Source of the DNA: Armatimonadota bacterium | Lineage (GTDB): Bacteria > Armatimonadota > UBA5829 > DSUL01 | Assembly (NCBI GenBank): GCA_020846715.1 | Contig: JADLDK010000044.1 | Location: 1-64,000 of the forward strand | Direction of reading: 5' to 3' | Length of the DNA stretch: 64,000 bases | Shown here: piece after piece, positions 43,551 to 52,077 of the stretch | Numbering within the stretch: position 1 is the stretch's first letter | Layout of the letters: each line of letters begins with the position of its first letter | The notes under the pieces: generated by a model | Databases searched by the model: none | What the model saw: the letters and a program-made list of their open reading frames with translations, nothing else | Told to the model about the DNA's origin: nothing | Position numbers and translations under genes: made by a program

Positions 43551-44201
43551 GTGTTCTTGACTAGGATGACTCTTGGAACTGGGGCAGTGAGTGGCGGCTC
43601 GCGAACGTTGTTTGTTCCGCGCACACTTGCTGAGACAGTGTCGGCAGTGGCAGCAGGAGCGCTCACTGTAGCTCTGCTCTCGCAACGCATTGATTTGGGA
43701 TTTACACCAGTCCCAGTCACGCTCCAGACGCTTGGAATCCTGCTGGTGTCCTACACTCTCGGGGCAAGACTGGCGGCTGCTTCGCTGCTCACGTATCTGC
43801 TGGCTGGCGCGGCCGGCGCACCGGTATTCAGTGGGTTTGCTGGCGGCCTTCCTTATCTTCTAAGCTCTGGACAGGGGCTTGTGGCGCCCACAGTGGGCTA
43901 TCTCTTGGCGTTTCCTGTCGCTGCCCATCTCGCGGGTGGGCTCTGGGAGGATCGACGCAGCGCCAGTTTCAGCTATGCATGGCTTACAGGCGCGCTGGCT
44001 ATCGGATATATCTACCTCGGCGGCTTCGCGTGGCATGCGATCCAGCGCGTCAGTACACTCGGGTTAGGACCGGGCCTCAAGCTGGCGCTCGTACAGACGG
44101 TGTGGCCGTTTCTGCTGCTGGATATGGCAAAGGCTGCAATTGCCGCAGCAATCGCAGTCGGACTTTTCAAAAGGAGATGTCGGCTGACGCCCGCCGCTTG
44201 A
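43551..44201 (+). CDS. bioY: Biotin transporter S component BioY
   Basis: Integral-membrane substrate-binding component of an ECF-type biotin importer, 216 residues with about six hydrophobic helices. Family features are PVPVTLQTLGILLVSYTLGA and the AGAAGAPVFSGFAGGLPYLL segment; YLLAFPVAAHLAG follows. Two in-frame starts, GTG 43551 (after GGAAG) and ATG 43566, lie downstream of the predicted promoter; the longer open frame from 43476 begins before it. No ECF ATPase or T component is present here, so it either uses shared components or works alone. crcB starts 22 bases after it. Confidence 0.9.
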   Translation: MFLTRMTLGTGAVSGGSRTLFVPRTLAETVSAVAAGALTVALLSQRIDLGFTPVPVTLQTLGILLVSYTLGARLAAASLLTYLLAGAAGAPVFSGFAGGLPYLLSSGQGLVAPTVGYLLAFPVAAHLAGGLWEDRRSASFSYAWLTGALAIGYIYLGGFAWHAIQRVSTLGLGPGLKLALVQTVWPFLLLDMAKAAIAAAIAVGLFKRRCRLTPAA

Positions 44202-44222
44202 GCGTAGCCGCCCGTAAGACAC

Positions 44223-44612
44223 GTGTGGCAAAGGACATTGTGGGTAGGATTTGGCGGGTTTCTCGGCGCTAACGCGCGCTACTGGCTGGGCGGTTGGGTC
44301 GCCGGACGTCTCGGCGCTCAGTTCCCCTACTCCACCCTGATCATCAACGTGTCAGGCTCTTTTCTCCTGGGTCTTTTCGTGACCCTGTTCGGATTCTTCT
44401 CGTGGCGTCCGCAGTCTCAATGGACAGTGGCAATTGGGTTTCTTGGAGCGTACACCACCTTCTCCACCTACGAACTGGAAAGCCTGACGCTCCTTCGCGA
44501 AGGCAGCCCTCTCCTGGCTTTTGCCAATCTCTTTGGAAGTCTGCTGGCCGGGTTAGTTGCGGCGTGGCTGGGCGTCGTGACCGGCAGACTCTTTACCGGG
44601 GGAATATCGTGA
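44223..44612 (+). CDS. crcB: Fluoride channel CrcB/FluC
   Basis: Small membrane protein of 129 residues with four helices that exports fluoride. Signatures: GFGGFLGANARYWLG, INVSGSFLLGLF and the pore stretch GFLGAYTTFSTYELES. GTG start. The stop overlaps the next gene's GTG. No fluoride riboswitch was recognised in the 22 bases upstream, and the gene follows bioY. Confidence 0.93.
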   Translation: MWQRTLWVGFGGFLGANARYWLGGWVAGRLGAQFPYSTLIINVSGSFLLGLFVTLFGFFSWRPQSQWTVAIGFLGAYTTFSTYELESLTLLREGSPLLAFANLFGSLLAGLVAAWLGVVTGRLFTGGIS

Positions 44613-44968
44613 AGATCGTGGGGACAGCGAAGGCTGTTCGTATCTACATCGGCGATTCGGACACGTGGCGTGGCCGCCCGCTCCACACGGCCATTGTGGA
44701 GATGGCGCGTAAAGAGGGTCTGGCAGGTGCGACTGTGATCAAGGGGTTCGAGGGCTTTGGCGCACACAGCCATCTGCACACAGCCAACATTTTGCGCTTG
44801 TCGGAAGATCTCCCAGTACTGGTGGAGATTGTGGATATTGAGGAGCGCATCCGCGCATTCCTGCCTCAGCTTGACGGAATGGTCAATGAAGGACTGATCA
44901 CGATTGAAGATGTCGAGGTTGTGAAGTACGTCGCGGACCCTCCTGATCAAACTCACCGCGACGGGTAG
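44609..44968 (+). CDS. DUF190-family protein
   Basis: A 119-residue cytosolic protein of the DUF190 family, often encoded next to crcB. The start is the GTG giving MKIVGTAKAVRIYIGDSDTW; the family core is HTAIVEMARKEGLAGATVIK, GFEGFGAHSHLHTANILRLS and VLVEIVDIEERIRAFLPQLD. The fold is ferredoxin-like (PII-related). The GTGA overlap with crcB shows coupling. A regulatory or accessory role in fluoride or ion handling is inferred from genomic association only. Confidence 0.88.
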   Translation: MKIVGTAKAVRIYIGDSDTWRGRPLHTAIVEMARKEGLAGATVIKGFEGFGAHSHLHTANILRLSEDLPVLVEIVDIEERIRAFLPQLDGMVNEGLITIEDVEVVKYVADPPDQTHRDG

Positions 44969-45101
44969 TTCAACTCACCTGCGGCCTGTCCGAATAACCT
45001 GGGATTTGCCTGCATCCTTGGGTGAACTGGCTAATCTGAGCCGAGACACTCGCCCTCCGCCCCCAGATAATCTGCCTCCACAAAGGTGTGTGTCACTTAT
45101 A

Positions 45102-45512
45102 TCAGTCGCGATCGAAAGCTGTTGCGTCAGCTCCGGCCTGCGACGGCGCCTGATGGCTTTGGCGAATGCGGCGACGGCTTTTGGCGGACTGAGCAGCACC
45201 GTCCCCGCGGTAGCCTGCAGACTCCAGCCAGAATGCGACAACCCCCAGCACGACCAGTAAAACACCGACCATACCCGCAGCGCGCCCGGGTAGCCACCGG
45301 GCAGCCGAATGCGAAACTGAAGCGATGAGAAACTGCCAAACAAAGAACATGCCCGCCATACTCCACACCGCTAGAGACGGGCGCAAACGTACGTCGATCT
45401 TATTCTTTGTTCGATGCGCTGTTCTTCTGCGCTTGAGCAACCCTTTCACTGAAGGATTGCGCCGTTTGGAGGAAGACTTTCTGCGCCGAGTTGCGCTGCT
45501 CGTGCGGCTCAC
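45102..45512 (-). CDS. Small basic membrane protein
   Basis: A 136-residue hypothetical. The GTG start overlaps the pcm stop (CAGTGA), which supports it as the last gene of the long minus-strand operon. About 45 strongly basic residues (RRRKSSSKRRN, KRRRTAHRTKNK) precede two hydrophobic helices (SLAVWSMAGMFFVWQFLIAS and GMVGVLLVVLGVVAFWLESA), followed by a basic/Ser tail. The topology suggests a cytosolic N-terminus that may bind nucleic acid or phospholipid head groups. No homologue recognised; ORF overlap on the other strand makes it less certain than its neighbours. Confidence 0.6.
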   Translation of the reverse strand: MSRTSSATRRRKSSSKRRNPSVKGLLKRRRTAHRTKNKIDVRLRPSLAVWSMAGMFFVWQFLIASVSHSAARWLPGRAAGMVGVLLVVLGVVAFWLESAGYRGDGAAQSAKSRRRIRQSHQAPSQAGADATAFDRD

Positions 45513-46210
45513 TGACGCATCTCAGAAGAGCTCCAACCCTCTTCACCCAACAGTGGAACAAAAACGCAGGTCTCCGTGGACTCCTCTTCAAACCGGTCAA
45601 GTCTGCGCCGTACGATAACTGTTCGCTGAACTTCCAAAGAGCCAACAGGCAGAATCATCCGTCCTCCATTGCGAAGCTGCTGCTTCAGAGGCTCGGGAAT
45701 ATGAGGGGCGGCGCACGCGGCGATAATTCGATCGTATGGAGCGCTTTCTGGCCATCCGAGCGAACCGTCACCATATTCTACGCGCACATTCGCAGAGCCG
45801 CACGCGGCAAGATTTGCGCGCGCCACGTCCACGAGAGGCTCCAGGCGCTCAACTGTCACAACTGACCTGGCCAAAACACCAAGCAGTGCCGCCTGATAGC
45901 CCGAACCCGCTCCGATCTCCAGGACATGGTGGTGTGGCTGGACATCAAGGGCCTGAAGCATGAGGCCAATCATCAGGGGCTGCGAGATACTTTGCCCACA
46001 GGCTATAGGCAGAGCGGCATTGTCATAGGCTTTGTGCCGATCCTGCTCGGGCAGGAAAAGCTCGCGAGGCACGCGACGGAGAGCATTCAGCACGCGCTGG
46101 TCTGTGACGCCGCGCGGAATCAGCGCATGGCGAATGAGCGCCTCAACATGCTCGTAATGACAGTCCTCAGAGTTGTCCAATCCCAAAGCTGCGCCCCCTG
46201 AAAAACTCAA
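45509..46210 (-). CDS. pcm: Protein-L-isoaspartate O-methyltransferase
   Basis: SAM-dependent repair enzyme that methylates isoaspartyl residues in damaged proteins; 233 residues. Motif I is VLEIGAGSGYQAALLG; also RELFLPEQDRHKAYDNAALP with the following IACGQSISQPLMIGLMLQAL, and YDRIIAACAAPHIPEPLKQQ plus GGRMILPVG. The start lies 44 bases inside the upstream pseudouridine-synthase gene; a slightly shorter start is possible. Confidence 0.93.
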   Translation of the reverse strand: MSFSGGAALGLDNSEDCHYEHVEALIRHALIPRGVTDQRVLNALRRVPRELFLPEQDRHKAYDNAALPIACGQSISQPLMIGLMLQALDVQPHHHVLEIGAGSGYQAALLGVLARSVVTVERLEPLVDVARANLAACGSANVRVEYGDGSLGWPESAPYDRIIAACAAPHIPEPLKQQLRNGGRMILPVGSLEVQRTVIVRRRLDRFEEESTETCVFVPLLGEEGWSSSEMRQ

Positions 46211-47165
46211 CCATATCCGCCATAGGTTGCGGCATCTCTACCTCAAACGACAGGGCCGCCCCGGTCAATGGGTGCTTCAAAGCCAGAGACTTTGCGTGCA
46301 ACGCCTGCCCATCAAGAGCTTCCAGAAGCCTTCGAAAGCGCTCTGAGTCCTGCGATCCTGGCTTACCCGGAAGTCTCTGCCTGGCGTGGTACGTTGCATC
46401 ACCTACAATACCGTGCCCTGCATAGGCACAGTGTACGCGAATCTGATGGGTACGGCCGGTAGAAAGCTTGGCCTCCAGAAGTGTCGCCTCTGAGAATCGC
46501 TCCTGCACCACAAGCTCGGTCAGCGCCTCTCGCGCTTTGTCCGGACCCTGCGCCGCCAGAACGGCCATCTTCTCCGGATGACGCGGATCACGGCCAATAG
46601 CGGCGTCCACAAGCGCTCGATTGAAGCGAGGACTGCCCCATACCAGAGCCTGATACCGCCGCTCCACTTTTCGCTCCGCAATCAACTCGGACAACGCCGT
46701 CATCGACTCTGCGGATAAAGCAACCAGCAGAAGTCCTGATGTGTCCTTGTCAAGCCGATGGACTATACCGGGCCGTCCGGGGTCTGATCCTTCCGGGAGA
46801 TGTCTGAAGCGAGCTGCGAGGATATTGACAAGGGTGCCGCTTGATCGGCCAGCTCCGGGGTGTACAGCAAGTCCACGCGGCTTGTTGACCACTGCGAGGT
46901 GCTGATCTTCATAGATAATCTCCAGATCTGCATCTTCAGCAGCGGTGTTTCCGGCATCCTCAAACGCAATTTCGCCTTCCACTACGCTTTGCGCGGCCAC
47001 AGGAGTGCGTGAAGGCGCGATTTGCGCATTGAGCCTCACGTGTCCGGCGGCGATGAGTCTCTGAACGCGCGCGCGAGAGAGGCCATCCAGACGGGATGTC
47101 ACCACTACGTCCAGCCGCTGCCCGGCCTCTTCTGGCTGGACAACAAAGCGAAAGTTCTCAGGCAT
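46167..47165 (-). CDS. rluD: RluD-family 23S rRNA pseudouridine synthase
   Basis: RluA-family enzyme that isomerises uridines, probably in 23S rRNA. From the ATG giving MPENFRFVVQPEEAGQRLDV it is 332 residues; the longer open frame upstream overlaps lgt. It has an N-terminal S4 RNA-binding domain (LDGLSRARVQRLIAAGHVRL) and the catalytic HRLDKDTSGLLLV with the nucleophilic Asp, plus GRTHQIRVHCAYAGHGIVGD. The lspA-rluD linkage is common; here lgt lies between them. Confidence 0.92.
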   Translation of the reverse strand: MPENFRFVVQPEEAGQRLDVVVTSRLDGLSRARVQRLIAAGHVRLNAQIAPSRTPVAAQSVVEGEIAFEDAGNTAAEDADLEIIYEDQHLAVVNKPRGLAVHPGAGRSSGTLVNILAARFRHLPEGSDPGRPGIVHRLDKDTSGLLLVALSAESMTALSELIAERKVERRYQALVWGSPRFNRALVDAAIGRDPRHPEKMAVLAAQGPDKAREALTELVVQERFSEATLLEAKLSTGRTHQIRVHCAYAGHGIVGDATYHARQRLPGKPGSQDSERFRRLLEALDGQALHAKSLALKHPLTGAALSFEVEMPQPMADMVEFFRGRSFGIGQL

Positions 47166-47928
47166 GCGCGGGCGCTCTCTTTCGCCCGACGACAACGTAC
47201 AACGCCACCCCTGCTGCAACCAGAAGCATACTGACAAACTGCGCTTGTGTCACAGGCCCCCAAAGGGTCTCGGCAGTCACTCCACGACGGAAGTTTTCCA
47301 TCCAGAACCGTTCAAGGCTTGACAGGATAAGCCAGAGCGCAAACAAGCGTCCCGGCCGCAGATCGCGCCGCTCCAGCAGCACAAGAATGCCAAATATGCA
47401 CAGACTGACAGCACTGGAATAAAGCTGAACCGGATGAGAAGGCACAGTCAGGGCATCCCCTCCATCCGCATGAAAGCGAACCGCCCAGGGGAGAGAGCAG
47501 GCAGCGCCGTAACAGCATCCGTTCAGGAAACATCCGATGCGGGCGATTCCGTAGCTGAGGGCAATAGTTGGCGCAGAGAGGTCTGCCAGCCGTGGGATGC
47601 TGACGTTATGTCGAATAGCCCAGATCAGTCCGGCAATTCCACCAAAGGCAAGCCCGCCAAAAAATGTCAGTCCACCGTCCCAGACGTACAGAATACTGGC
47701 AGGTTGCAGCGCGTACTCTCGAAAGTTCAAAGCCGCGTAAGTCAGACGCGCGCCTGCCAGCCCGATGAGCACAACAAGGAGGCCAATATCCAGCGTCTGT
47801 GCTTCGGTAATACCTGCGCGCTTCGCGTTGCGAGCGGCACGCCAGATACCCAGAGCACAGCCCAGCGCCAGCATGGATCCGTAGCTGTGAAGCGCAAGGC
47901 CGCCAAATCTAAACAGTACAGGATGCAT
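47158..47928 (-). CDS. lgt: Prolipoprotein diacylglyceryl transferase
   Basis: Inner-membrane enzyme that adds diacylglycerol to the lipobox cysteine, first step of lipoprotein maturation. The 256 residues have about seven helices; signatures are VWDGGLTFFGGLAFGG, ARIGCFLNGCCYG and SLERFWMENFRRG (conserved Arg). It overlaps both neighbours (lspA by 20 bases, rluD by 8). Next to lspA it gives a complete lipoprotein diacylation/cleavage pair in one transcript. Confidence 0.94.
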   Translation of the reverse strand: MHPVLFRFGGLALHSYGSMLALGCALGIWRAARNAKRAGITEAQTLDIGLLVVLIGLAGARLTYAALNFREYALQPASILYVWDGGLTFFGGLAFGGIAGLIWAIRHNVSIPRLADLSAPTIALSYGIARIGCFLNGCCYGAACSLPWAVRFHADGGDALTVPSHPVQLYSSAVSLCIFGILVLLERRDLRPGRLFALWLILSSLERFWMENFRRGVTAETLWGPVTQAQFVSMLLVAAGVALYVVVGRKRAPAHA

Positions 47929-48895
47929 TTGACTCCGAACCCGCCCTTTGCCTCACAAGCCCGTGGTACAACAGGCCGGCAGTTCCCAGGGTAATCATTA
48001 CATCAGCGAAATTGAACAGTGGGAAACGCGTGACGGGAAAAACCTCAATATAGTCTATTACTCCTTGACGAAAAATCCTGTCCACTAAGTTGCCTACAGC
48101 GCCGCCCATTATCACGGACAAAGAGAGCAACAGAAACGGATCTCGTTCTTCGCGCACCAGCCGGTAGCCAGCATAGATCATCAGCACGGTGATAAAGGCA
48201 AGCATAGGGCCGAGCGACTGGAACAGGCCAAACGCCGCACCGGTGTTCTGGATGACGTGAAACGACAGCACACCGGGTACAACTACTTGCTGAGCGCCAT
48301 CCAGTCCCAGAGAGTAGAGCACAAGAGCCTTGAGCGCCTGGTCAACGAAAGCGATCGCGACTGCGAGCGAGACGGGCGACGCCTGGCTTCCGAGCGGAGC
48401 GACGAGAAGCGCTGTCAGACTGAAGACCGCATATGCCCAGAAACCAATCTGAAGTATGCCAGTAAAGTTTACGTGAATACCAAGAACAGTTACGGAGCTC
48501 ATAGAAGCGTAAAGCCAGCCTGCCACAAGCACGCCGCTGAGACCAGCAACACCCAGCATAAGTGCTCGACGACCTGACCACGCAATACTTACCAGAGCGA
48601 GTCCGAGAGTCAGCGGAGGGAGCATGAACGGAACAAAACTCCGACCCGTGTACCGCTCAATCCGGCTGAGTTTGGCGAGAATGTTCCAGTAGTTGAGAGT
48701 GTTATGTGTTCCACTAAACGGCAGTGCCAGCCATGGCGAGAACAGCGCAAACAGTAGCGCACATGCAAAAACGATGCAGACCACAGCATTCTGGCGACTG
48801 CAAACGCTGCCTGCTCTCTCTGGCCCCCCGCTCTGCGACTCCGCTGGAAAGCCTGAACTCACGTTATCAACTGACTTGAGAAAATCAGAGGCCAT
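47909..48895 (-). CDS. lspA: Lipoprotein signal peptidase II with N-terminal membrane extension
   Basis: Aspartic membrane peptidase that cleaves prolipoprotein signal peptides. The C-terminal half (about residues 170-328) is a full LspA: VDQALKALVLYSLG, FHVIQNTGAAFGLF, GAVGNLVDRIFRQGVIDYIE and FPLFNFADVMI with both catalytic Asp. Normal LspA is about 160 residues; this one is 328, with a unique N-terminal part of about 165 residues holding a Ser/Glu-rich cytosolic start and roughly four membrane helices (CIVFACALLFALFSPWLALP; MLPPLTLGLALVSIAW; ALMLGVAGLSGVLVAGWLYA; GILQIGFWAYAVFSLTALLV). No frameshift is needed; it starts 11 bases inside the DksA/TraR gene. Confidence 0.9.
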   Translation of the reverse strand: MASDFLKSVDNVSSGFPAESQSGGPERAGSVCSRQNAVVCIVFACALLFALFSPWLALPFSGTHNTLNYWNILAKLSRIERYTGRSFVPFMLPPLTLGLALVSIAWSGRRALMLGVAGLSGVLVAGWLYASMSSVTVLGIHVNFTGILQIGFWAYAVFSLTALLVAPLGSQASPVSLAVAIAFVDQALKALVLYSLGLDGAQQVVVPGVLSFHVIQNTGAAFGLFQSLGPMLAFITVLMIYAGYRLVREERDPFLLLSLSVIMGGAVGNLVDRIFRQGVIDYIEVFPVTRFPLFNFADVMITLGTAGLLYHGLVRQRAGSESNASCTV

Positions 48896-49247
48896 CCTCC
48901 ATGTCCTGGCATTTCAGGCAAAGAGAGGCGGACGGCATCGCCTCCAGCCGCTCTGGAGCAATAGGAGTTCCGCACCGGTCGCACGTCCCGTAGGTCCCCT
49001 CCTCTATCTTCTCCAGCGCCCGATCGATTTTTTCAATAAGTGACTCGACGTTGTCCGAAAGCGCAATATCGCGCTCCCGCTCAAACGTGCTGCTTCCTGT
49101 ATCGCCTGGATGATCGCCGTAGTCTGAGAGTTCACCTATCTCCTCCGACTGCCTGCGCTCGGAGTTCGATTCGTCAACCTCATCTCGCTCTTCGATAAGA
49201 CGCTGCCGCTCCTCCAGTAAATCAGCTTTTGTCACTGCCAAGTTCAT
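48885..49247 (-). CDS. DksA/TraR-family C4 zinc-finger protein
   Basis: A 120-residue protein with a helical/coiled N-terminus (LEERQRLIEERDEVDESNSE) and a four-cysteine zinc finger (CDRCGTPIAPERLEAMPSAS, then LCLKCQ). DksA proteins bind the RNA polymerase secondary channel and work with ppGpp; short members such as this also occur in sporulation and phage contexts. The acidic Asp pair of the E. coli DksA tip is not obvious, so the mechanism may differ. ATG start; 3 bases after ileS. Confidence 0.87.
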   Translation of the reverse strand: MNLAVTKADLLEERQRLIEERDEVDESNSERRQSEEIGELSDYGDHPGDTGSSTFERERDIALSDNVESLIEKIDRALEKIEEGTYGTCDRCGTPIAPERLEAMPSASLCLKCQDMEDGL

Positions 49248-49250
49248 GTC

Positions 49251-52028
49251 TTACTCCCGGGGCTGGACAACGAGCTTTGACACCACATCCGCACACCTTG
49301 CACACAAGTCAGGATGCGTGGAGTCATTTCCTACGTCTTCTCTTACCAGCCAGCACCGTTCACATTTTACCCCGGGCGCAGGACTAACCTTCACCTGCCG
49401 GCCGTATTCTGAAGACGGGAGAAACTCCACCTTGCTGACGATGAACAGTGGACTCAACAACGGGGCGTTGTCTTGTAAGAAGCGCTCTTCCTCAGAGGAC
49501 GGCGCGATAGACACCATCGCCTCCACCGGCTTTCCGATCTCCCCGGCTTGACGGGCTTCTTCAATGGTTCTGTAAACGTCTTCCCGCAAACTCATCAACG
49601 CTGCAAATTTTCGATCGAGTTCCTCATTCCTGAAATCCGGATTGACTTGCGGAAAGCTGGCCAGATGCACACTGGGCACCTCGGAGTCATAGCCAGCCGA
49701 ACGCCACACTTCCTCGCACGTGTGCACCAGAACGGGCGCAACCAGTCGAACAAGCGCATGGAGCACGTGTAACAACGCCGTTTGAGCGGAGCGACGCTCA
49801 GAAGAATCCGGAGACTCCGCGTACAGGCAGTCTTTCACGATATCCAGATAGAGTGAACTAAGCTCAACCGCACAGAAGTTGTGCGCTTCGTGCATAACAC
49901 GGTGGAACTCATAGGATTCATAGGCCTGCGTGACCGCCTCTGTCAGAACCTGGAGGCGATGCAGCATCCAGCGGTCAATTTCGTGCATTTCAGCAGGTGA
50001 GATCGACTGAGATGTATCGAAATCTGACAGATTGGCAATGAGGAAGCGGAAGGTGTTGCGAATACGCCGATAGGTATCGGAGGCTCGCTGCAGAGCTTCC
50101 TCCCCCAGCCTGGCGTCACCCATCACATTGAAGGACGCAGCAGCGACACGCGCAACATCCGCGCCGTACTTGTTGATGACGTCTGCTGTGTTGATGACGT
50201 TGCCGCGGGACTTGTGCATCGCGTGTCCGTCCGCATCCACCATCCAACCGTTAGTCACAACAGAACGGAAAGGAGCTTCGCCTTTTGTGGCAACTCCAAT
50301 CATCAGCGATTTGTTGAACCACCCACGGTGCTGGTCGTTGCCTTCCAGGTACAGATCCGCCGGATAGTGCAGCTCAGGCCAGGGCTTCCCTTCCAGTACA
50401 GCGCGACAGGTGGAACCGCTATCGAACCATACGTCCAGAATGTCGGTCTCTTTACGGAAACTTGTCCCTCCACAACTGCTGCATCGCGTTCCTTCCGGTA
50501 GCAGCTCTTCCGCAGGCCGGGCAAACCAGGCATCCGCTGTTTCCCGCTCTACGATATCAGCGACAAAATCGACCGTCTCTTTGTTCATTAACTCCGTATC
50601 GCACTGCTCGCAGAAAAAGACAGGGATTCCAACGCCCCACGCTCTTTGGCGGGAAATACACCAGTCCGGAGCGCCGCTCACCATGGCTGTGATTCGATTG
50701 ATCGAATCTTCAGGAAGCCACTTGACCTTCCCAATCTGCTCAAGCGCTCGTTGTCTGTGGCCGCCGTGGTCCAGGCTCATGAACCACTGGACAGTAGCGC
50801 GGAAGATAACGGGCCCATGGCAGCGCCAGCAGTGGGGATAGCTGTGTGTGATCTCACCAGCGGCAACTAACTGACCTGCCTCGCGCAAAGCGTCAACAAC
50901 CGCCCCGTTGCCGCTGCGGATGTCCATTCCTTCAAACTGCCCAGCCTCTTTGGTGAAAACACCCTTCTCATTGACGGGATTCAACACTTGCAGACCATAG
51001 GCTTTGCCAGTCTCAAAGTCCTCACGGCCGTGTCCCGGGGCGGTGTGAACGGCTCCTGTGCCTTCATCGAGGGTTACGTAGTCCGCAAAAACCAGCGGTG
51101 AGTCCCGGTCAAAAAGCGGATGCCGAAAGACCAGAGATTTGAGAGAATCTCCCCGGATCGTGCGAACCACTTCAAAGGTCTTTCCTGTGCGCTGCGCAGC
51201 CTGTTCGATCAGAGCGCTGGCTATGAGCACAACTCTTCCGTCCATTTTCGCCAGGCTGTATTCGTAGGAAGGGTGCACCGCCACGGCCATGTTTGCTGGA
51301 ATAGTCCACGGCGTTGTCGTCCAGATGAGGACGCCGGCTTCTCCGTCAAGCCCCTGATAGATGTTGTCTGGATCGCTCTTCAGCGGGAAAAACACATAGA
51401 TTGAAGTGGAGACGTGATCGGCGTATTCAATTTCCGCATCCGCCAGCGCGGTCTCGCACGTTGGACACCAGTGAATAGGCCGCAGACCGCGATAGATGAA
51501 CCCCTTGTCCACCAATTCACCAAAGACGCGGACAATGGCGGCTTCCATCTGCGGATCCATGGTCAGATAAGGACGATCCCAATCGCCACGGATTCCGAGA
51601 CGGATGTACTGCTCACGCTGCGTATCAATCCAGTGCTGCGCATATTCCCTGCACCGCTTGCGGATAGCCATCCGCTCGGGTGCGAGCTTCTTCTCCCGAA
51701 ACTCCGCGGAGACGTTGTTCTCAATGGGCATGCCGTGATTGTCCCAGCCCGGGATGAACGGAGCGCGATACCCGCACATCGTGCGGAACCGGGTTACGAA
51801 ATCTTTAGGCAGCTTGTTCTGCATAGCGTTGCCGACATGCACGTGTCCATTTGAATACGGAGGCCCGTCGTGAAGGATGAATGTCCCTCTGGGAGCGTCT
51901 TTTTCCAGAGACTTTGCGTACAAATCGATCTCGTCCCAGACACGCTGGATGTCTGGCTCGCGCTGAGGCAGATTGGCCTTCATTGGGAAATCAGTTTTAG
52001 GCAGATTAAGAGTCTTAGAATAGTCCAT
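49251..52028 (-). CDS. ileS: Isoleucyl-tRNA synthetase
   Basis: Class I synthetase of 925 residues that charges tRNA-Ile. HIGH motif: PPYSNGHVHVGNAMQNKLPK; the KMSKS loop appears as AMHKSRGN (DADGHAMHKSRGN), a variant also found in other IleS proteins. The CP1 editing domain has TTPWTIPANMAVAVHPSYEY. The C-terminal zinc finger is CERCWLVREDVG...CARC. It lies directly upstream of the dksA/lspA genes; ileS-lspA adjacency is frequent in bacteria. Confidence 0.96.
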   Translation of the reverse strand: MDYSKTLNLPKTDFPMKANLPQREPDIQRVWDEIDLYAKSLEKDAPRGTFILHDGPPYSNGHVHVGNAMQNKLPKDFVTRFRTMCGYRAPFIPGWDNHGMPIENNVSAEFREKKLAPERMAIRKRCREYAQHWIDTQREQYIRLGIRGDWDRPYLTMDPQMEAAIVRVFGELVDKGFIYRGLRPIHWCPTCETALADAEIEYADHVSTSIYVFFPLKSDPDNIYQGLDGEAGVLIWTTTPWTIPANMAVAVHPSYEYSLAKMDGRVVLIASALIEQAAQRTGKTFEVVRTIRGDSLKSLVFRHPLFDRDSPLVFADYVTLDEGTGAVHTAPGHGREDFETGKAYGLQVLNPVNEKGVFTKEAGQFEGMDIRSGNGAVVDALREAGQLVAAGEITHSYPHCWRCHGPVIFRATVQWFMSLDHGGHRQRALEQIGKVKWLPEDSINRITAMVSGAPDWCISRQRAWGVGIPVFFCEQCDTELMNKETVDFVADIVERETADAWFARPAEELLPEGTRCSSCGGTSFRKETDILDVWFDSGSTCRAVLEGKPWPELHYPADLYLEGNDQHRGWFNKSLMIGVATKGEAPFRSVVTNGWMVDADGHAMHKSRGNVINTADVINKYGADVARVAAASFNVMGDARLGEEALQRASDTYRRIRNTFRFLIANLSDFDTSQSISPAEMHEIDRWMLHRLQVLTEAVTQAYESYEFHRVMHEAHNFCAVELSSLYLDIVKDCLYAESPDSSERRSAQTALLHVLHALVRLVAPVLVHTCEEVWRSAGYDSEVPSVHLASFPQVNPDFRNEELDRKFAALMSLREDVYRTIEEARQAGEIGKPVEAMVSIAPSSEEERFLQDNAPLLSPLFIVSKVEFLPSSEYGRQVKVSPAPGVKCERCWLVREDVGNDSTHPDLCARCADVVSKLVVQPRE

Positions 52029-52052
52029 TCAGTGAAGCAATCTCAGAAGAAG

Positions 52053-52070
52053 AGCCTGCTGATGCAGGCT
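52053..52070 (-). terminator. Weak terminator-like hairpin between rfbD and ileS
   Basis: On the minus strand AGCCTGC-ATCA-GCAGGCT is a perfect 7-bp stem with a 4-base loop about 8 bases after the rfbD stop, followed by CTTCTTCT. The T-run is broken by C residues, so partial termination or attenuation before ileS is more likely than a full stop. Confidence 0.4.
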
Positions 52071-52077
52071 TTGCGAA

